A stretch of 18,041 nucleotides of DNA. It comes from an uncultured Pseudomonadota bacterium. Lineage in GTDB: Bacteria > Desulfobacterota_B > Binatia > UBA9968. How positions within the stretch are numbered: the first letter of the stretch is position 1; every line of letters begins with the position of its first letter. The stretch covers positions 1-18,041 of the forward strand of contig CAMLCX010000034.1 in assembly GCA_946478635.1 (NCBI GenBank), read 5' to 3'. The translations under genes and the position numbers were made by a program. Of the stretch, positions 7,279 through 13,570 are shown in pieces. The notes beneath the pieces are model-generated. The model was not told the origin of the DNA, did no database searches, and saw only the letters and a program-made list of their open reading frames with translations.

Positions 7279-8340
7279 GTGAACCAGTTGTCAGAAAGAC
7301 AAGCTCTCCAACAGATTCCGAAACGGCTGGCCGCTGTCACGGGCCTGAAGGAAGGCAACGTATGTACCCAAGCCAAGGCGAGTCCGGGCGCGAAACCGTC
7401 CCGGGCCGATTTGGTGATCGCTGCCGGTGCGCACAAATTCGTGGTGGAATACAAAAGCCGGGCAAACGCCGCCGACGTTCTTGCCGCCATAAGTGTGGTG
7501 CAGGAACAAGCACCGTCATTGGGTAAGAAGGTGATTCCGTTGGTGGCCGTGCCTTACATGGGGGAAGTTGGGCAGCGGCTTTGTGCCGAGGCCGGCGTGA
7601 ACTGGCTGGATTTGTCCGGTAATGCTCATTTGGAAGCGCCCGGCTTGCACGTTCATGTGGAAGGCAGACCGAACCAGTTCACCCGTCCCGGCCGACCTTC
7701 GACGGTGTTTGCGCCAAAGAGCGCGCGCATAGCGCGCTGGCTGCTGATTCATCCGCGACAAAGTTTCAGCCAGCAACAATTGGCGAACTCGACTGGTTTG
7801 GACAAGGGTTTGACCAGCCGCGTTGTCCGGGAACTGGAAGCACAACAACTTGTGGCACGTGAAGAGGGCGGCGCAGTGAAGGTTGCCAATTTCAATGTCA
7901 TGCGAGATGCCTGGCGCGAAGCTTATGATTTTGCCAAACACCATATAGTGCGTGGCCATATTGCTGCCCGGTCAAGTGACGAGGTGATGCAGCGGTTGGC
8001 CGAACAACTGAAAAGAGAGAAGACCGAGCACGCTGCGACGGGACTGGCGGGGGCGTGGCTGCTGAACCAATTCTCCGGTTTTCGGCTCGTGGTTTTTTAC
8101 GTGGCACAACTGCCGTCCGCTGAGGCGCAGCAGGCGATGGGTTTTCGCGAGGAATCGCGCGGTGAAAATGTGTGGCTCGTCGTGCCGAATGACGAAGGGG
8201 TGTTCCACGGCGCAGCGGAGCGCGAAGGCATCCGCTGCGTGCATCCGGTGCAGGCATATCTGGATTTGAAAAGTCATCCCGAACGATCGGCGGAAGCGGC
8301 GGAACAGTTGCGCCGGAAATTTTTGAACAGCCATGGCTGA
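7279..8340 (+). CDS. AbiEi-like type IV antitoxin / regulator with PD-(D/E)xK-like N-terminal domain
   Basis: A 353-residue protein in three parts. Residues about 1-135 resemble a restriction-endonuclease-like fold: D44 in RADLVIAAG followed by E57-Y-K59 in FVVEYKSR, i.e. D...ExK, then VPYMGEVGQRLCAEAGVNWLDLSGNAHL (given here as VPYMGEVGQR / LCAEAGVNWLDLSGNAHL). Residues about 145-205 are a winged helix (ARWLLIHP, QQLANSTGLDKGLTSRVVREL). Residues about 225-350 match the AbiEi C-terminal region (TGLAGAWLLNQF, VHPVQAYLDLKSHPERSAEAAE). Type IV antitoxins oppose an NTase toxin without binding it and repress their own promoter. The GTG start at 7279 is forced by an in-frame TAA at 7270-7272. Its 3' end overlaps the toxin gene by 8 nt. 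The family is probable; nuclease activity of the N-terminal domain is only suggested by the retained D/ExK. Confidence 0.75.
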   Translation: MNQLSERQALQQIPKRLAAVTGLKEGNVCTQAKASPGAKPSRADLVIAAGAHKFVVEYKSRANAADVLAAISVVQEQAPSLGKKVIPLVAVPYMGEVGQRLCAEAGVNWLDLSGNAHLEAPGLHVHVEGRPNQFTRPGRPSTVFAPKSARIARWLLIHPRQSFSQQQLANSTGLDKGLTSRVVRELEAQQLVAREEGGAVKVANFNVMRDAWREAYDFAKHHIVRGHIAARSSDEVMQRLAEQLKREKTEHAATGLAGAWLLNQFSGFRLVVFYVAQLPSAEAQQAMGFREESRGENVWLVVPNDEGVFHGAAEREGIRCVHPVQAYLDLKSHPERSAEAAEQLRRKFLNSHG

Positions 8341-9178
8341 AAAACCAAACACCGCCACCGGCTACCCGTCCGATCAGGTCGTGCGGGTCAAAGCCACTTG
8401 CCTGTATCTGGCGACGAAGCTGGGCGATTTGATGCCGGAACTGGTGGTTGTGGGTGGGCTTGTGCCATCGCTGCTGATTGACCAGGAGAATTTACCGGAG
8501 AACATCACTCCACACGTCGGCACGATGGATCTGGATTTGGGTCTGGCCTTCGCGCTGGTCGGCGAGGCGTGGTATCAGGAAGTGGCCGAGCGGTTGCGAA
8601 ACGCCAAATTCACGCCAGACAAGAATGACGAAGGTAAAACGACGCGGCAACGGTGGCGCATCAGCGATCCGCCCGTGACAGTGGATTTTCTGATCGAGCC
8701 GGAGAATGGCAGCGAAGCGCAGGCCGGGCGATTATTTGACCTCACGAAAGATTGGGCCGCCATCATCGCGCCCGGCTTGCATCTCGCGTTCAAAAACAAT
8801 CGCAAGGTCACGTTGAGCGGTAAGACCATCGTGGGCGAAACCGCCGAGCGTGAAATCTGCGTTTGCGGGGCGGGCGCGTTCGTGGTGCTGAAGGCGCTGG
8901 CGTTCCACATTCGCGGAGAGAACAAAGATGCTTACGATTTGTTTTATTTGCTGCGAAATTACGGGCGTGGCGTGGCGGACGTGGCAGCCGAGTTGCGAGC
9001 GTTGCTATCGGATAGCAGCGCGCAGAAGGCCATGGAATGTCTGCGCAGCAATTTCAAAGACGCCGACTCCACTGGGCCGAGACGTGTTGCGGAGTTTCTT
9101 TTCGGACAACCGGACGCCGCCACACAAGCAGATGCTGTCGGCTTCGTCCAACAACTTCTTGTCGAGTGCAAATCATGA
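8333..9178 (+). CDS. AbiEii-like nucleotidyltransferase (toxin of a type IV toxin-antitoxin pair)
   Basis: A 281-residue NTase-fold protein. Visible motifs are GG at 41-42 in VVVGGLVPSLLID, T64-M-D66-L-D68 (the catalytic DxD on the next strand), and a third carboxylate D118 in VTVDFLI. The conserved tail helix region has VVLKALAFH (K187) and NKDAYDLFYLL (197-207). This is the pattern of AbiEii/AbiGii-type NTases, which can modify tRNA ends or other targets and arrest growth or abort phage infection. The ATG at 8333 overlaps the antitoxin's last 8 nt, so translation is coupled. It ends with ATGA shared with the third gene. All three carboxylates are present, so the enzyme is probably active. 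The natural target cannot be told. Confidence 0.75.
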   Translation: MAEKPNTATGYPSDQVVRVKATCLYLATKLGDLMPELVVVGGLVPSLLIDQENLPENITPHVGTMDLDLGLAFALVGEAWYQEVAERLRNAKFTPDKNDEGKTTRQRWRISDPPVTVDFLIEPENGSEAQAGRLFDLTKDWAAIIAPGLHLAFKNNRKVTLSGKTIVGETAEREICVCGAGAFVVLKALAFHIRGENKDAYDLFYLLRNYGRGVADVAAELRALLSDSSAQKAMECLRSNFKDADSTGPRRVAEFLFGQPDAATQADAVGFVQQLLVECKS

Positions 9179-9489
9179 GCGTCTTCGACCTTCACGCCGC
9201 CGTCCTCGACGACTACCGCGATTTCGTCCGGTCGTTTTTCATGGTCGCGGACGAACGAGCGCGTGATTATGTCGAGATCGCAATAAAAGGACGAGCCGGC
9301 TTGGATCCTAACGATCCGGCTCAACAATATGAACTCAAGAGCCTGCCGGGAAAGTTCAGTGCACTTCACCTGCTCTTTCCCATATACGTGGCCTTCAAAT
9401 CCTTTGCTCCGGAAATGGACATCGGCTTTGACCTCTCCCAAGAATATGCCGCCGCCCAGGCTCTCCATGGGGAGAAACAAATTCATTGA
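9175..9489 (+). CDS. Small third protein of the AbiE-like operon; possible truncated or chimeric helicase N-terminus
   Basis: A 104-residue protein whose ATG overlaps the toxin's TGA (ATGA at 9175-9178), so it is translationally coupled. Residues 1-30 (VFDLHAAVLDDYRDFVRSFF, then VADERAR) recall the start of large DEAD/DEAH-box helicases found in defence loci. This is from memory and not verified. From about residue 34 on (YVEIAIKGRAGLDPNDP, LKSLPGKFSALHLL, PEMDIGFDLSQEY) the sequence looks well folded but does not continue that helicase pattern, and I do not recognise it. No helicase motifs exist in the window. It may be the product of an internal deletion that joined two genes, or a genuine small accessory protein. 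The ORF and start are certain; the function is unknown. Confidence 0.6.
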   Translation: MSVFDLHAAVLDDYRDFVRSFFMVADERARDYVEIAIKGRAGLDPNDPAQQYELKSLPGKFSALHLLFPIYVAFKSFAPEMDIGFDLSQEYAAAQALHGEKQIH

Positions 9490-9563
9490 GGAAGGAAAAA
9501 AGGGATAGGCTCGTTTAGTTTTCGCAGTTGCACTCGAGTAGAAGGCAATTTAGCTTTTGAAGC

Positions 9564-9637
9564 GTCGTGCCAATCGTCGGGACGGGAGAAGGCACGACTC
9601 TGATGGCTTCTCCTGCAGGGCTTGCAGAAAATGCAGG
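9564..9637. other. Overlapping inverted repeats downstream of the AbiE-like operon
   Basis: Three stems overlap in 74 nt of the gene-free stretch 9490-9687: GTCGTGCC (9564-9571) with GGCACGAC (9591-9598); GGAGAAG (9585-9591) with CTTCTCC (9607-9613); CCTGCA (9612-9617) with TGCAGG (9632-9637). The first and second exclude each other in part, so the region could switch between folds. No T-tract follows any stem. It could be the 3' boundary of the accessory island, a Rho-type stop or a palindromic repeat. Nothing else is recognisable in 9490-9687 apart from the ribosome-binding site of the next gene. Confidence 0.4.
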
Positions 9638-9687
9638 CTTTCTTGGTCGATTCAGAAATTCCGGCCGACTCGTAGTGAGGGGGTGCT

Positions 9688-10764
9688 ATGATGGTTCGTT
9701 ATAACTGGAGCGGTCAATTGAAACTCAACGCTACGTTTGTCTTTGCATTCCTTCTGCTCTTGATCGGCTCGAAGCCGAACGCTAACGGGCAAGGAAACAA
9801 ACCCTTCTACGAAGGCAAAACGATTCAACTTCTCGTCGCCAGCGGTCCTGGTGCGACGACCGATATCAGCGCGCGTCTTGTCGGGCGCTACTTGGGCAAG
9901 CACATGCCGGGCAATCCCGGCATCGTCGTGCAAAACATGCCCGGAGCAGGCGGGGTTGTCGCGGCCAACCACCTCTACAACGTCGCCAAACCGGATGGAC
10001 TGACGATCGCCGCCATTAGCCGCGCCAATTACATCGAGCAAATGGTTGCCCGCCCGGAGGTGAAAACCGACTTCCGCAAACTCAGTTGGATCGGCAGCTT
10101 CAACAAATCGCCCATGATGGCCGCCTGCCGGTCGGACACGGAATACAAATCGATCGCGGCCATCCGCGCGGCGAAAACCCCGCCGAGATTCGGTCAATCG
10201 GGGACGGGCAGTATCAGCTACGTGTTCGCCAATTTGATGGAAAAGATTCTCGATCTAAAAATAAAGAACGTTACCGGTTTTAAATCCGGCCGGGACACCG
10301 ACTTGGGACTGGAGCGAGGGGAAATCGATTGCCGGGCGACGTCCGACATCACGGTGATCCGCGCGCCGTGGAGCGGCTGGGTGAAAGACAATTACGTTAC
10401 GTTCGTCGTTCAACAGGGACCGGAAAAGAGTCCGCTGCTGCCACCCGTGCCGACTGTCCCTGAGCTCGCAGGGCCGGACGCGAAACCTTATCTAACACTG
10501 ATGAACGTCATGCTCGCCTACACCGAATTCGACCGACCATTCGCGGCCCCGCCAGCCGCGCCAAAAGAGCGCGTGCAAATTCTCCGTAATGGCTTTGAGA
10601 GCATGTTGAAGGATGCGGAGTTTGCCGCCGAAGCGAAAAAACTTCTGGACTGGGACGGCAGGACTTATCTCAGCGGTGAGCAGCTGCAAAAAAAGTTGAT
10701 CGATACGGTCACTCAGCCGCCCGAGATTATCAAACGGATAAAGGAAATACTGTCCGAGTCATAG
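9688..10764 (+). CDS. Bug/TctC-type tripartite tricarboxylate transporter substrate-binding protein
   Basis: A 358-residue exported binding protein. The signal peptide has a basic/polar start, a hydrophobic core at about 15-27 and probable processing near NANGQ (31-35). The mature N-terminus FYEGKTIQLLVASGPGATTD (40-59) and VVQNMPGAGGVVAANHLY (80-97) are the classic Bug-family segments that close around a carboxylate ligand. C-terminal pieces such as APPAAPKERVQILR also fit. The ATG at 9688 follows GAGGGGG at 9677-9683; an ATG at 9691 is an equally possible start. No TctA/TctB membrane subunits are present, as is usual for orphan Bug proteins. It may act with a remote transporter or as a sensor. 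It lies just beyond the AbiE island, which may have split it from the TcuA-like gene. Confidence 0.85.
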   Translation: MMVRYNWSGQLKLNATFVFAFLLLLIGSKPNANGQGNKPFYEGKTIQLLVASGPGATTDISARLVGRYLGKHMPGNPGIVVQNMPGAGGVVAANHLYNVAKPDGLTIAAISRANYIEQMVARPEVKTDFRKLSWIGSFNKSPMMAACRSDTEYKSIAAIRAAKTPPRFGQSGTGSISYVFANLMEKILDLKIKNVTGFKSGRDTDLGLERGEIDCRATSDITVIRAPWSGWVKDNYVTFVVQQGPEKSPLLPPVPTVPELAGPDAKPYLTLMNVMLAYTEFDRPFAAPPAAPKERVQILRNGFESMLKDAEFAAEAKKLLDWDGRTYLSGEQLQKKLIDTVTQPPEIIKRIKEILSES

Positions 10765-10830
10765 ATTTTGATTTATGCGAGTCTAATTCCGCGCAGCTTG
10801 CTGATTAAAATAAATTCTATTTCGAAGACT

Positions 10831-10923
10831 GTCATTCCCGCATGCTTTAAGCGGTGATTCGACCGGGCTCACCACAGGAGAATCCGGAGCTGGACCCCCG
10901 ATAAAAACATTCGGGGGTGACGC
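10831..10923. repeat. Dispersed palindromic repeat in a convergent intergenic region
   Basis: This lies between two converging genes. It starts GTCATTCCCGC, with a small stem CCGC (10838-10841)/GCGG (10851-10854), passes through a GAATCCGGAGCTGG-type segment, and ends in a perfect 8-bp stem ACCCCCGA (10894-10901)/TCGGGGGT (10911-10918) followed by GACG. The GTCATTCCCGC...GAATCC...GGGGGTGACG layout is the look of REP/NGR-like short interspersed repeats. It may serve as a bidirectional stop. A further small dyad, GATGA-TTC-TCATC, follows at about 10930-10942. Confidence 0.5.
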
Positions 10924-10983
10924 CCTGAGGATGATTCTCATCATGTTCTTCTGATGCCTCGAAGCTTTCTAAGAGTAGCTTAT

Positions 10984-12345
10984 TCAAAGCTCAATCATCC
11001 CGACGCCATTTCGCACGGCGACTTTGGTGCCGTAGCGCTTGGACAGGCGAGTGACGCGGTCGAGCACACGATTCGCTACCTCGCCATCGGCGAGCACGGG
11101 CCGGCCGCGTTGCGGCCGGGGCCGGCCGAAACCTTGGTCAATCGGATGGATCTTTATTCCGTTGAGCTTGCCCCCGCTGAACTCGCAGACGGCGAACATG
11201 TTTTCCCAATAGGCGGGATCGGCGGGATGGCCCTTTTTACCGCCCGCCGTTCTGGCGTCGAGAAAATCGGACGGCGTCGCTTTGAGGTCGAGATCGAATC
11301 GTTCGTAGGCGTCGGCGGGGAAAAAGCCGACGGTCTCGTTTTGAAAAATGAAATTGCCGACGCTGTAGAAAATCGGTTTGCCGCGGTAAATTTCAATACC
11401 CATGGGAAAGTGCGACCCATGGCCGACGAATACATCGGCGCCTTCGTCGATCGCCTGGTGCGCGAAGCGGGTGACGAAGTCGGCCGTTTCTTCAAGTTCC
11501 GCGCGGCTGCCGGCCGTGCGCAAGCTCTCCCCGCCGAACTCGTGGCAGTGAGTGCTGACTACCAACCAGTCCGCCTGGCGCCGTGCTTCGCGAATCCACC
11601 GTAAATTGTCTTGCAGGTCGCGCTCGCTCGCTTGGGTCGCGATAGTAAAGCCCTCGCCGAGCGCGTAGCGATTGCCTAACAAGCTCAATTCAGCAGATTT
11701 TGCGTCGGGAATTTCTTTGTCACTGTAGAAATGCTTGCGCGCCCGTTCATGGGTTTTCTCGAAACCGAGCTCGCGGCTGATGCGTTTAAGCTGCTCGAAG
11801 GCCGGAGCATCGACGCCGTAGGTGGATTGAAAGCCCAGCGGATTGATTCCCGGGCGGCCGCGCAGATCGGGGCGCTGCTCACCGGCTTGATTCCACGGTC
11901 TGAATGTCGCGGTCGCCGCCACCAAGGCGACCCGCCCATTGGGGGTGTCGAGGTAGGCCGGCGCGCGCGCCTCGGCGAGATTGCGTCCGGTGCCAGCGTG
12001 AGCCATGCCGGCCTGATCGAGATGCTTGAGGTTCGCCAACACTCCTTCTTCGCCGTAGTCAAAGGCATGATTGTTGGCGCACGAGACCAGGTTGACGCCG
12101 AGCCATTTCAGGTCATCGAGCAACTTGGGATCCGTGGTCATGAAAGTACCTTGGGTAATTCCCGGCGTGCCTTCGTCCCAGGTGTGGACCGTGCCTTCGA
12201 GGTTGGCGAAGACGGCATCGGCGCCACGGAGAACTTCGCGCAACGCCAGAAATCGCTCTTCCCCGAACGGGATGAGCTTCCGTGTGAGCATGGTGTCACC
12301 GGCCAGCGCAATCGTGAAATCACCCTTCTCAGCTTGATAAATCAT
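10984..12345 (-). CDS. CapA/PgsA-like metallophosphatase-fold protein
   Basis: A 453-residue protein of the CapA family, which has a calcineurin-like metallophosphoesterase fold and is named after the poly-gamma-glutamate capsule protein CapA/PgsA. Motifs in order: ALAGDTML (13-20, D17), ANLEG (47-51, N48, E50), CANNHAFDYGEEG (89-101, N92, H93, D96), VSTHCHEF (263-270, H266, H268) and FVGHGSHFPMG (306-316, H309, H312), then YSVGNFIFQ. These are the expected metal ligands. Classical CapA is membrane-anchored, but here the N-terminus (MIYQAEKGDF) has no signal or membrane segment, so this one looks cytosolic. AAGGAG (complement of 12351-12356) lies 5 nt before the ATG. No capB/capC neighbours are present, so capsule synthesis is not implied. 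Many such stand-alone CapA-like proteins have unknown roles. Two plus-strand open frames opposite it are shadows. Confidence 0.85.
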   Translation of the reverse strand: MIYQAEKGDFTIALAGDTMLTRKLIPFGEERFLALREVLRGADAVFANLEGTVHTWDEGTPGITQGTFMTTDPKLLDDLKWLGVNLVSCANNHAFDYGEEGVLANLKHLDQAGMAHAGTGRNLAEARAPAYLDTPNGRVALVAATATFRPWNQAGEQRPDLRGRPGINPLGFQSTYGVDAPAFEQLKRISRELGFEKTHERARKHFYSDKEIPDAKSAELSLLGNRYALGEGFTIATQASERDLQDNLRWIREARRQADWLVVSTHCHEFGGESLRTAGSRAELEETADFVTRFAHQAIDEGADVFVGHGSHFPMGIEIYRGKPIFYSVGNFIFQNETVGFFPADAYERFDLDLKATPSDFLDARTAGGKKGHPADPAYWENMFAVCEFSGGKLNGIKIHPIDQGFGRPRPQRGRPVLADGEVANRVLDRVTRLSKRYGTKVAVRNGVGMIEL

Positions 12346-12433
12346 AGGAACTCCTTGATTCTCGTTTCTCTTTCGGTGGCATCCGGCGTAAACGCTAATT
12401 TGATCCGATCCGCTTGGTCAAGACGTTCACACG

Positions 12434-12461
12434 ATTAGCACCGACTTTGGCAAACCGTCAA
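12434..12461 (-). promoter_or_regulatory. Candidate sigma70-type promoter for the capA-like gene
   Basis: On the minus strand TTGACG (complement of 12456-12461) and GCTAAT (complement of 12434-12439) are 16 nt apart, about 90 nt upstream of the CapA-like start. The -35 matches five of six consensus bases and the -10 four of six. It lies in the 281-nt divergent gap shared with the nuo operon. Confidence 0.3.
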
Positions 12462-12509
12462 TGTCCACTCGGGCGCTGCTCGCCAATGCTTTACAGGGGG
12501 CTCGTTACC

Positions 12510-12538
12510 TTGACATCGCTGCTCTTTTTTCATAGAAA
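12510..12538 (+). promoter_or_regulatory. Candidate sigma70-type promoter of the nuo operon leader
   Basis: A perfect TTGACA (12510-12515) is followed at 17 nt by TAGAAA (12533-12538), four of six matches to the -10 consensus. It predicts a start near 12545 and a leader of about 80 nt before nuoA. Weaker hexamers (TTGACT 12560-12565, TTGAAC 12565-12570, TCTAAT 12586-12591) exist, but their spacings are 20 or 15. Confidence 0.4.
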
Positions 12539-12547
12539 AATATTAAC

Positions 12548-12560
12548 AATCTTGAAGATT
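12548..12560. promoter_or_regulatory. Perfect palindrome near the predicted nuo transcription start
   Basis: AATCTT-G-AAGATT is an exact 6-1-6 palindrome just downstream of the best -10 element. Its size, symmetry and place fit an operator for a dimeric regulator, or a small 5' hairpin in the transcript. No regulator gene is adjacent, so the partner is unknown. Confidence 0.35.
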
Positions 12561-12574
12561 TGACTTGAACCTAC

Positions 12575-12612
12575 ACCATACCTTTTCTAATCGATGGGTA
12601 TGGTTTTTTTTT
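12575..12612 (+). terminator. Intrinsic terminator in the nuo leader
   Basis: ACCATACC (12575-12582) pairs exactly with GGTATGGT (12597-12604) around a 14-nt loop and runs straight into nine T residues (12604-12612), a textbook rho-independent terminator on the plus strand. No plus-strand gene ends upstream: the neighbour is the oppositely oriented CapA-like gene. The nuoA ATG is only 14 nt further on. It therefore sits inside the nuo leader, as an attenuator or as the 3' end of a small leader RNA. Confidence 0.75.
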
Positions 12613-12626
12613 AAGCGCTTGGGCTG

Positions 12627-12983
12627 ATGGACCATCCTTATTTTCCTCTGCTCGTGACTTTCGCGATCGCCGCGGTGGTGGTGCTCGCATTGTTGTTTAT
12701 CGCGAGCAACGTCGGCCCCAAGTCGACCAATCCTGCCAAAGCCCAGCCGTTCGAATCCGGTAATCCGCCCAGAGGCGATGCGCGCGGGCGATTTTCGGTG
12801 CGCTTCTATCTGATTGCCATGCTGTTTTTGATTTTCGATCTGGAGGTCGTATTTTTATACCCATGGGCGATCTATTTTCGCCAGTTGGGCGTGTTTGGTT
12901 TGGTGCAGATGGGGATTTTCCTCGGGATCTTAACGATCGGTTACGTTTATGTATGGAAAAAAGGGGCCCTCGACTGGGATTGA
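12627..12983 (+). CDS. nuoA: NADH-quinone oxidoreductase subunit A
   Basis: A 118-residue membrane subunit of respiratory complex I, at the junction of the membrane arm and the quinone site. It has three hydrophobic segments, at about 8-28, 60-80 and 88-110. The conserved loop FESGNPPRGDARGRFSVRFY (42-61) and LIFDLEVVFLYPWA (67-80) are diagnostic. Length is typical (about 115-150). The ATG at 12627 is the only reasonable start, because an in-frame TAA lies at 12612-12614. No Shine-Dalgarno is visible, and the start follows the leader terminator almost at once, so translation may depend on local structure. It heads the operon nuoA-C-D-E-F-G, with nuoC starting 6 nt after its stop and no nuoB between them. 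Confidence 0.95.
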   Translation: MDHPYFPLLVTFAIAAVVVLALLFIASNVGPKSTNPAKAQPFESGNPPRGDARGRFSVRFYLIAMLFLIFDLEVVFLYPWAIYFRQLGVFGLVQMGIFLGILTIGYVYVWKKGALDWD

Positions 12984-12989
12984 TTTGAA

Positions 12990-13553
12990 ATGTCTGAGAC
13001 GGGCCTTCAACTTTCCTACATCCGGGAGCGGCTGGGTTCCAAGGTGCTCGAAGTTTTCGAGTCCCAAGGCGACGATGTCTTGATCCTGGATCGTGGGAGC
13101 CTGCGCGAGAGTTTTCGCATCCTCAAAGAAGATAACCAGCTCCACTACGACTTTCTTTCGGACATTACTGCCGTCGATTATTGGCGCAAGAAAGAGCCGC
13201 GCTTCGAAGTGGTCTATCAAATTCTCTCACGCGTGCGCCGCAAGCGCCTGCGCGTGCGCGTGCCGGTGCCGGAAAATGATCCGGCCGTCGAGTCGCTGAC
13301 GCCGCTCTGGCGAGGCGCCAACTTTCTCGAGCGCGAAGTCTGGGATCTTTTCGGCATCCGCTTCATCGATCATCCGGATTTACGGCGTATTCTGCTGTAT
13401 GACGAGTTCGAGGGATTTCCACTGCGGAAAGATTATCCGGTAAACCAGGTTCAACCGCGAGTTCCTGAGCGTGTCGTGGAGGGAACCTTTGTCGACGAGC
13501 GCTCGCACAACAAATTGTTGCGTTTGCAAAAAACGTTGGGAAGTAAGACTTAA
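12990..13553 (+). CDS. nuoC: NADH-quinone oxidoreductase subunit C (30 kDa subunit)
   Basis: A 187-residue hydrophilic subunit of the connecting arm of complex I. The family signature ERExxDLFGIxFxxHPDLRR is present (residues 114-133), followed by ILLYDEFEGFPLRKDYP to about 150. It has no cofactor of its own and braces subunits B and D. It is a separate protein, not the NuoCD fusion seen in enterobacteria. It starts 6 nt after nuoA's stop, where most operons place nuoB. The Shine-Dalgarno is weak. The 17-nt gap to nuoD indicates one transcript. Confidence 0.95.
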   Translation: MSETGLQLSYIRERLGSKVLEVFESQGDDVLILDRGSLRESFRILKEDNQLHYDFLSDITAVDYWRKKEPRFEVVYQILSRVRRKRLRVRVPVPENDPAVESLTPLWRGANFLEREVWDLFGIRFIDHPDLRRILLYDEFEGFPLRKDYPVNQVQPRVPERVVEGTFVDERSHNKLLRLQKTLGSKT

Positions 13554-13570
13554 CCGCTGACTGCCAGAAT

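Noticed and set aside
9564..9637. Integron attC site
   Set aside because: No RYYYAAC/GTTRRRY boxes frame the stems, and no integrase is present.
10954..12438. Two plus-strand open frames (10954-11604 and 11731-12438) opposite the CapA-like gene
   Set aside because: The minus strand encodes every CapA metal-binding motif in order over 453 residues; the plus frames are fragments without motifs.
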